Position numbers and translations under genes: made by a program. A stretch of DNA of 9,637 nt from assembly GCF_905209685.1 (NCBI RefSeq), contig NZ_CAJLUB010000065.1, positions 1 through 9,637 of the forward strand. The letters run 5' to 3'. This stretch comes from an uncultured Veillonella sp. (lineage in GTDB: Bacteria; Bacillota; Negativicutes; Veillonellales; Veillonellaceae). The notes beneath the pieces were generated by a model. It was not told the DNA's origin, made no database searches, and worked only from the letters and a program-made list of their open reading frames with translations. This document shows, one piece after another, positions 5,008 through 9,637 of this stretch (position 1 is the stretch's first letter; each line of letters opens with the position of its first letter).

Positions 5008-5281
5008 ACTTACGATTTTACCATTATTTGAAGAGGAGCTTAATCATATTGTTGATTATATAACTTATGTTCTGCATAATAGAGAAGCCGCTCATCAACT
5101 AATTACAGATATTGAGGCTGCTATATACACAAGATTAAGTTGTCCAGAATCTTTTGCCGTATATCCGAGTAAGAAACAACGTGAGTATACATATTATAAA
5201 ATTATAGTACGCAACTTTTATATCTTTTATGTAGTAATTGAAGATGTAATGGAGGTTCGTCATATTTACTATAATCGGTGA
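4991..5281 (+). CDS. RelE/ParE-family toxin
   Basis: A 96-residue toxin of the RelE/ParE superfamily, translated from an ATG inside the end of the antitoxin gene, with AAGGGAGAGA just upstream. The fold is readable: strand KYKLTILP, a helical hairpin (residues 12-50, FEEELNHIVDYI...AAHQLITDIEAAI), then SFAVYPSKKQREYTYYKIIVRNFYIFY, the beta sheet with basic residues, and a last strand VMEVRHIYYNR. The conserved terminal tract is usually a strand plus ILYGRRD-like end; here it stops at YYNR, slightly short, though the arginine is kept. These toxins cleave mRNA in the ribosome (RelE/YoeB) or inhibit gyrase (ParE); the sequence alone does not decide which. The pair is intact and likely functional as an addiction or stress module. 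A bidirectional terminator follows. Confidence 0.88.
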   Translation: MERKYKLTILPLFEEELNHIVDYITYVLHNREAAHQLITDIEAAIYTRLSCPESFAVYPSKKQREYTYYKIIVRNFYIFYVVIEDVMEVRHIYYNR

Positions 5282-5314
5282 GATTTACAAAATATATTGA
5301 ATGATTAAAAATAA

Positions 5315-5360
5315 AAAAGAGCTATAATCGCAGGTGTATTATAGCTCTTTTCTTTTTATC
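5315..5360. terminator. Bidirectional terminator between converging genes
   Basis: AAAAGAGCTATAAT (5315-5328) pairs over 14 perfect bases with ATTATAGCTCTTTT (5338-5351). T runs occur on both strands: CTTTTTAT on the plus side, and TTTTTTA on the minus side from the A run at 5313-5318. It separates the plus-strand toxin gene from the converging minus-strand ArsR-type gene, so it probably serves both. Confidence 0.9.
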
Positions 5361-5387
5361 CCTAAGTATGGTGAGTGAGGGAGAATG

Positions 5388-5858
5388 TTATTTCCTGTTT
5401 TCATCATGATCGGATCCCTTAGTATTGATTTCGACAGCGAGTTGTTCGCCAGGCATAGAGGATTCCTCTGTTAGGTCTGTCAAAGGATACGAAGTATCTT
5501 CTAAGTTTACCGTTTCTAATAATTTATCGATATCGTCCGATTGGATGGATACCTCTTTGTTATACCATTCGCCGAACTCAAGGATTACCTTTTCGTTACG
5601 ACGGAAATAGGTATATTGGTCAATCTTACGGGATTCTACAAGTTCTGCATTTTCTAAGATGCTCATAAATGTAGAGATGGAAGATTGAGATACACCACAG
5701 CGCTTTTGAATGCTCTTAACGCTCACACTGTTAGGGAAATCGATAAGAGTTTTAGTGTGTACTTGTACACCGAATTCTTTCTCTGGGTGCTTTAGCCACA
5801 ATATAATATCTAACCGATGTGGATTTGATAATGCTTTCAAGATTCTTAACGGGTCCAT
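5388..5858 (-). CDS. ArsR-type winged-helix transcriptional regulator
   Basis: A 156-residue regulator. MDPLRILKALSNPHRLDIILWL (residues 1-22) is the standard ArsR opening helix. Residues 46-75, ending VSVKSIQKRCGVSQSSISTF, contain the recognition helix. The wing follows as LVESRKIDQYTYFRRN (73-88). A 12-20 residue insert (about 30-45) separates the first helices from the HTH, as in some ArsR regulators that do not sense metals. The CxC metal-sensing motif of ArsR/SmtB is absent; only C54 is present, at the start of the recognition helix, so a thiol redox role is possible but unproven. The C-terminal tail (110-156) is acidic. The start at 5858 is chosen for the AGAGGAGG at 5863-5870 four bases upstream; a longer 199-residue reading has no such site. 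It is transcribed away from the fix operon, and its own -10 box is probably TATAAT at 5929-5934. Confidence 0.82.
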   Translation of the reverse strand: MDPLRILKALSNPHRLDIILWLKHPEKEFGVQVHTKTLIDFPNSVSVKSIQKRCGVSQSSISTFMSILENAELVESRKIDQYTYFRRNEKVILEFGEWYNKEVSIQSDDIDKLLETVNLEDTSYPLTDLTEESSMPGEQLAVEINTKGSDHDENRK

Positions 5859-5980
5859 ATGGCCTCCTCTGGTAATTCCAAAATAATGAGTGCCTAACCT
5901 TGACCGTGGTCTTGCATTATGCGGTCGTATTATACGCGTGTTGCTCCGTATAGGGTTTTTCCTACTTTTATCATACGCTA

Positions 5981-5995
5981 CTTTCACTGTGAAAG
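5981..5995. promoter_or_regulatory. Inverted repeat, candidate regulator site
   Basis: CTTTCAC, one central T, then GTGAAAG is a perfect 7-bp inverted repeat between the divergent ArsR-type gene and the fix operon. On the minus strand it lies between a TATGAT (5970-5975) and the position where a -35 would stand (5993-5998, TAGCTT), the classical ArsR operator position, though that -35 is poor. A related half-site TTTCAC recurs at 6013-6018. Binding by the neighbouring regulator is inference. Confidence 0.4.
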
Positions 5996-6067
5996 CTAGA
6001 TAAACTTATAAATTTCACGAATTGATGAATTTTGTTGCACCTATTGGTAATGAATAGTATGCAATAG

Positions 6068-6079
6068 TATAAGCTTATA
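6068..6079. repeat. 12-bp palindrome in the fix upstream region
   Basis: TATAAGCTTATA is a perfect palindrome in an A+T-rich region and overlaps a TATAAT (6076-6081) that has no good -35. Related CTTATA words recur nearby (6005-6010). It may be a binding site, but A+T-rich palindromes this short arise easily by chance. Confidence 0.25.
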
Positions 6080-6107
6080 ATGAGTATATATACATCCTAT
6101 AGAGCTA

Positions 6108-6137
6108 TTTACAAGATAATGTTAAATAATATAGAAT
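6108..6137 (+). promoter_or_regulatory. Likely promoter of the fixCXAB operon
   Basis: TTTACA (6108-6113) and TAGAAT (6132-6137) are each one base from consensus and are 18 bases apart. Transcription would begin near 6144, giving a leader of about 104 bases before the fixC start at 6248. Other weak pairs exist, for example TTGTTG at 6032-6037 with TAGTAT at 6055-6060. Confidence 0.5.
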
Positions 6138-6247
6138 ATATTCATTTTTCTGTGGTAATTTTTAAAGGTATTTTAGTTCTTAATAGAGAAATATATATAC
6201 TATATGAACTTATGTAAGTCTAAGCTTTGATTAAAGGAGCTGAGTAT

Positions 6248-7555
6248 ATGGCAATTGATCGCAATGAAACATTTGACGTTATCGTTGTTGGTGCAGGCCC
6301 AGCAGGATCTGCGGCGGCGTTACGCCTTGCGGAGCAACGGGTAAAGGTTTTACTCATTGAACGTGGTGTCGCACCAGGCGCTAAAAATATGATGGGTGGA
6401 CGTATCTACACACATTCTTTAGAACGGTTAGTACCGGACTTTAGAGACCGTGCCCCATTGGAACGTAAGGTGACAAAAGAACGCATTTCTATCGGCGCTG
6501 GCAATGAAATGACGACTATTGAATACAGCTACGAAGATGGACAACCGAACGAGGAATCCTACGTAGTATTACGCGCTAAATTCGATAAATGGCTCGCTGA
6601 AGAGGCTGAGAAAAAAGGGGCTCTTCTCGTATCCAATGTACAAGTAACAGACCTCATTACTGAAGGAGAAGGCAAAAAACAACGCGTTGTAGGCGTTCGA
6701 TGCCACGATGATGAAGTGTATGCAAAACTCGTTATCATCGCAGAAGGCTCCAATACATTATTATTAGAAAAGACAGGCCTCACAGCGCCTACCGATCCAA
6801 GTACAATGGCAGTAGGTGTAAAAGAGGTATACAAACTAAAGAAAGAAGACCTTGAAAATCGTCTCATGTTGTCTGGTGATGACGGTATGGCATGGCTCAC
6901 TTTAGGCGATATGACCTCTGGCTTATTAGGCGGTGGCTTTATTTATACAAATAAAGATAGCCTTTCTGTAGGTATGGTTGTAGGCCTTGAAGATATTGGC
7001 AAAGCCGATCGTTCTGTAGACGATATGCTGTCAGCTTTCACAAGCCATCCAAGAATTGCACCATTATTGAAAAATGGCCAATTGAAAGAGCATAGTGCCC
7101 ATCTCGTACCAGAAGGTGGCTATAAATCTATGCCTAAGTTGGGCGGTAATGGGTATGTTATCGTTGGTGATGCGGCGCGCATGTGTATGAACCTTGGGTA
7201 TACTATTCGTGGTATGGACCTTGCTATTGAGTCCGGTATGTGCGCAGCAGAGGCGGTTAACGTAGCCTTGCGCGATGAAAACATGGATCGTGTGGCTAAA
7301 TTGTATGAACGTCAAATCAAGAGTTCTTGGTTACTGAAGGACTTGAAGCGTTACAAAAATATGCCTAAATTCCTCGCTACCCATCCGCGTATTTTCAATG
7401 AATACCCAGCATTTGTTAACAATTTGATGCGCGACGTATTCACTGTAAACGGTGATGGCGCAGTGCCAATGATGAAAAAAATTATGCGCCGTGTCGGAGA
7501 CATTGGCCTATTTACCTTGATTCGTGATGTTTGGAAAGGGGTGCGTTCCCTATGA
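6248..7555 (+). CDS. fixC: FixC flavoprotein (ETF:quinone oxidoreductase-like)
   Basis: A 435-residue FAD protein of the FixC/ETF-quinone oxidoreductase family. FDVIVVGAGPAGSAAALRL (9-27) is the FAD-binding Rossmann motif (G15-x-G17-x-x-G20), with the acidic strand end IERG (37-40). VLRAKFDKWLAEEAEKKGA (107-125) is the typical family block, LVIIAEGSNT (161-170) is the second FAD contact, and GYVIVGDAARM (302-312) contains G307-D308, which contacts the FAD ribityl chain. The 4Fe-4S domain of mitochondrial ETF-QO is missing and is supplied by FixX next door. It takes an electron from FixAB and passes it to quinone at the membrane. The ATG at 6248 is chosen for AAAGGAG (6233-6239), eight bases upstream; an earlier TTG reading would start inside that region. 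It overlaps fixX by four bases. The length is normal for the family. Confidence 0.92.
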   Translation: MAIDRNETFDVIVVGAGPAGSAAALRLAEQRVKVLLIERGVAPGAKNMMGGRIYTHSLERLVPDFRDRAPLERKVTKERISIGAGNEMTTIEYSYEDGQPNEESYVVLRAKFDKWLAEEAEKKGALLVSNVQVTDLITEGEGKKQRVVGVRCHDDEVYAKLVIIAEGSNTLLLEKTGLTAPTDPSTMAVGVKEVYKLKKEDLENRLMLSGDDGMAWLTLGDMTSGLLGGGFIYTNKDSLSVGMVVGLEDIGKADRSVDDMLSAFTSHPRIAPLLKNGQLKEHSAHLVPEGGYKSMPKLGGNGYVIVGDAARMCMNLGYTIRGMDLAIESGMCAAEAVNVALRDENMDRVAKLYERQIKSSWLLKDLKRYKNMPKFLATHPRIFNEYPAFVNNLMRDVFTVNGDGAVPMMKKIMRRVGDIGLFTLIRDVWKGVRSL

Positions 7556-7830
7556 AATTAGAAGAGCGTTTGGGCGCTAATAAATATTATGTAGATGAAA
7601 CGTGTCCTCACATCATTATTGATGGTGAAAGCGTAAGCCGCGAAGAGGCGATGAAGCTCGTGAATGGTTGTCCTGCAGGACTATATACATTACAAGAAGA
7701 TGGCAAGTTAGCCTTTGATTTTGCAGGTTGTCTCGAATGTGGCACATGTCGCGTATTATGTGGACACAGTGTTGTTAAAACTTGGAAATATCCTCGTAAC
7801 GCCAAGGGCGTAGAGTTTAGACAGGGGTGA
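7552..7830 (+). CDS. fixX: FixX ferredoxin-like protein
   Basis: A 92-residue iron-sulfur protein. The cysteines are C18, C40 (N-G-C-P-A-G-L-Y) and the cluster C60-L-E-C63-G-T-C66-R-V-L-C70. By analogy with the C-terminal domain of ETF-QO (a CPA motif plus N-C-x-x-C-x-x-C-D), C40, C60, C63 and C66 should bind one [4Fe-4S] cluster, leaving C18 and C70 as extras. A W-x-Y-P-R ending (78-82, W-K-Y-P-R) is also typical of the family. FixX is the partner of FixC in passing electrons to quinone. The ATG overlaps the fixC stop as ATGA, so the two are translationally coupled, and AAAGGGG (7534-7540) is the ribosome binding site. Confidence 0.92.
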   Translation: MKLEERLGANKYYVDETCPHIIIDGESVSREEAMKLVNGCPAGLYTLQEDGKLAFDFAGCLECGTCRVLCGHSVVKTWKYPRNAKGVEFRQG

Positions 7831-7834
7831 GTGC

Positions 7835-8839
7835 ATGGAATTATTAGTCTGTATAAAACAAGTACCGGATACGTCAGAAATTAAACTAGATCCGGAAACA
7901 AATAATCTCATCCGCACAGGTCTGCCTAGTATTGTAAACCCTTACGACATGCACGCGCTTGAGGCGGCTTTGACTGTGAAAGACCAAATTGAAGGCAGTC
8001 GCGTTACGGTTGTGACCATGGGCCCTCCACAAGCTGAAGAGGCATTGCGTCAATGCTTGGCGTTAGGCGCTGATGATGCGGTGCTCGTAACAGATCGCGC
8101 CTTTGGTGGTGCCGATACATTGGCTACAAGCTATACGATTGCATCTGCTATTCGTCATATTCAACGTACCATGAATCGTCAGTTCCAACTCATTTTCTGC
8201 GGAAAACAAGCTATCGATGGTGATACAGCACAGGTGGGCCCTCAAATCGCAGAGGAACTCGGTATGGCGCAAGCTACCTATGCTTGTGAATTTTCCGTAG
8301 ACCAAGCCTCTCAAAAGGCGATTGTAAAGCGGGAGTACGAGAACGGTTATGAAGTGATTGAAGCTCCGTTGCCATTGCTTGTGACGACGACAGCCGAACT
8401 TAACGAGCCACGTCAACCTGGCCTTTGGAGCTCCATTTACGCGAAACGATATACTATTAATCATATTACCTTGCGTGATATGCCTCATATTGATGAAAGC
8501 CGCATTGGCCTTACCGGTTCCCCAACACGGGTACGCAAGGTATACCAACCACCGCTTCGTGGCAAGGTAGAAATGCTTTCATCCGTCGATGAAGGTGCCA
8601 AAAAGGTGCTCGAATTGGCGTACCACATCAAGCCTGAAAAGTTCGCACACCTTTTGGTGCCAAATGACACACCGGTTGTAGAGGCGCAAGACGATGAGGG
8701 CATTGACGTAAATGACCCAGTACAGCGAGCTGCGTCTGTTGAAAGCGTGGTGCCTAGCGAACCTAAGGCGGTAGATCCAAATACATTTGCAGCAGAGGCC
8801 GCTAAAGCTGATGCTGTTTCTGAAGGAGGTGACCGATAA
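7835..8839 (+). CDS. fixA: FixA / electron transfer flavoprotein beta subunit
   Basis: A 334-residue EtfB/FixA protein. It starts MELLVCIKQVPDTSEIKLD (1-19) and continues SIVNPYDMHALEAAL (32-46), the usual opening of the family. GKQAIDGDTAQVGPQIAEELG (123-143) is the nucleotide-binding signature; the DGDTAQVGPQ form with this spacing is found in ETFs that bind FAD in this subunit and react with NADH. LLVTTTAELNEPR (181-193) is the other conserved block. The normal beta subunit is about 260 residues; here a tail of roughly 60 residues (about 273-334), rich in Pro, Glu, Asp, Ala and Val, follows the last conserved helix. It starts four bases after the fixX stop with GGGGTGA upstream, and its TAA stop overlaps the fixB ATG. 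Confidence 0.9.
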   Translation: MELLVCIKQVPDTSEIKLDPETNNLIRTGLPSIVNPYDMHALEAALTVKDQIEGSRVTVVTMGPPQAEEALRQCLALGADDAVLVTDRAFGGADTLATSYTIASAIRHIQRTMNRQFQLIFCGKQAIDGDTAQVGPQIAEELGMAQATYACEFSVDQASQKAIVKREYENGYEVIEAPLPLLVTTTAELNEPRQPGLWSSIYAKRYTINHITLRDMPHIDESRIGLTGSPTRVRKVYQPPLRGKVEMLSSVDEGAKKVLELAYHIKPEKFAHLLVPNDTPVVEAQDDEGIDVNDPVQRAASVESVVPSEPKAVDPNTFAAEAAKADAVSEGGDR

Positions 8840-9637
8840 TGATAAATTTTGATGAATACAGAGACGTTTTTGTCGTAGCTGATACCATCGATGATGTAGT
8901 GCATCCAGTTACGTATGAACTTATCGGTCAAGCCCGCCGCATCGCCAAGGAACTGGGCCAGCTCGTGCAAGTCATGCTCCTCGGTGAAAACGTACAAGCT
9001 GAGGCGGAGGAACTTGTGGCTCATGGCGCCGATATTGTTCATGTTTTTGAAAGTCCCCTCTTGAAATACTATACAACGGATGGCTATACAAAGGTATTGA
9101 CGGATTTCTTTGAAGACCATAAACCGAATATCCTTTTAATTGGTGCTACCAATAATGGTCGTGACTTAGCACCGCGCATGTCTGGTCGCATGCAAAATGG
9201 CGTTGTAGCAGATTGCACTATCCTAACCGTAGATACAGAAGAAGGCCTTGTAGAATGGACTCGTCCTGCTTTAGGTGGCAATATCTTGGCGGAAATTATT
9301 TCGCCAAACCATCGTCCACAAATGGGCTCTGTTCGTCCTAATGTATTCAAAAAACCTGAGCGCATTGCGGACAGTTGGGGCCGTATCCAACTTGAACAAT
9401 TTGACCTCAAGTCCGAAGACATTCGCACCAAACGGCTAGATTTTATTCCATTCAGCAAGTCTGGTTATAATATCCAAGAAGCGGATATCATCGTAGCTGG
9501 CGGTCGTGGTATGGGTTCAAAGGAAAACTTTGATAAACTCTACGAACTCGCTGATGCTATCGGTGGCGTTGTAGGCGCTACCCGTCCACTCGTTGAAAAA
9601 GGCTGGATTGAATTGCCATACCAAGTAGGCCAAACAG
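8839..9637 (+). CDS. fixB: FixB / electron transfer flavoprotein alpha subunit (partial)
   Basis: The first 266 residues of EtfA/FixB; the window ends inside the gene. The N-terminal domain (about 10-190) has the alternating strands and helices of the alpha subunit, for example QLVQVMLLGENVQAEAEELV (41-60). The FAD-binding C-terminal domain starts near 205. GGRGMGS (221-227), VGATRPLVEKGWI (245-257) and YQVGQT (261-266) are the family's flavin-binding signatures, the last normally reading QVGQTG. About 50-80 further residues are expected outside the window. The start ATG shares one base with the fixA stop (TAATG) and follows an exceptionally good ribosome binding site, AAGGAGGTGA (8823-8832). 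With FixA it forms the soluble heterodimer that splits the electron pair. Confidence 0.93.
   Translation, partial: MINFDEYRDVFVVADTIDDVVHPVTYELIGQARRIAKELGQLVQVMLLGENVQAEAEELVAHGADIVHVFESPLLKYYTTDGYTKVLTDFFEDHKPNILLIGATNNGRDLAPRMSGRMQNGVVADCTILTVDTEEGLVEWTRPALGGNILAEIISPNHRPQMGSVRPNVFKKPERIADSWGRIQLEQFDLKSEDIRTKRLDFIPFSKSGYNIQEADIIVAGGRGMGSKENFDKLYELADAIGGVVGATRPLVEKGWIELPYQVGQT

Noticed and set aside
8063..9458. Long minus-strand open frames under fixA and fixB
   Set aside because: They lie opposite genes with full family signatures and codon structure, and have no start signals of their own.

Overview
The window looks like chromosomal DNA of a Negativicutes bacterium, most likely Veillonella. 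This is judged from protein recognition and style: a low-to-moderate G+C genome, strong AGGAGG ribosome binding sites, U-tailed hairpin terminators, a CGGC-domain protein and a fixCXAB cluster in a non-diazotroph-like setting. No database search was possible, so the genus is an inference.

Layout. (1) Bases 1-61 are the 3' end of a 5S rRNA gene, closed by a strong terminator at 73-110: the end of an rRNA operon. (2) Bases 103-596 hold no credible protein gene but are rich in pairing. The ends of the 131-471 segment can form a long helix closing a nested set of stems, so I call it a candidate unassigned structured RNA. (3) 597-1064 on the minus strand is a decayed toxin-antitoxin locus: an intact HigA/XRE-type antitoxin preceded by only the C-terminal part of a RelE/HigB-type toxin, with a promoter and a perfect 24-bp palindrome inside the toxin remnant. 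(4) 1152-3080 carries a CGGC-domain protein gene and an exported M48 metallopeptidase gene with a lysine-rich tail. (5) 3244-4656 carries a class I/II PLP aminotransferase with a hairpin in its leader. (6) 4738-5281 is an intact Phd/YefM-RelE/ParE toxin-antitoxin pair. (7) 5388-5858, minus strand, is an ArsR-type winged-helix regulator, divergent from (8) a fixC-fixX-fixA-fixB operon (6248 to the window end, fixB incomplete).

The last block is the main metabolic unit. FixA and FixB are the two subunits of an electron transfer flavoprotein. FixC is an ETF:quinone-oxidoreductase-like flavoprotein and FixX its ferredoxin-like partner. Known FixABCX complexes oxidise NADH, sending one electron to ferredoxin or flavodoxin and the other to quinone. 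No nif or carnitine genes are in the window, so a role in anaerobic redox balance is the natural inference. The divergent ArsR-type gene is a candidate local regulator, but nothing here proves it.

The most interesting points are the unassigned structured RNA next to the rRNA operon and the antitoxin that outlived its toxin and now has a promoter-operator inside the toxin remnant.
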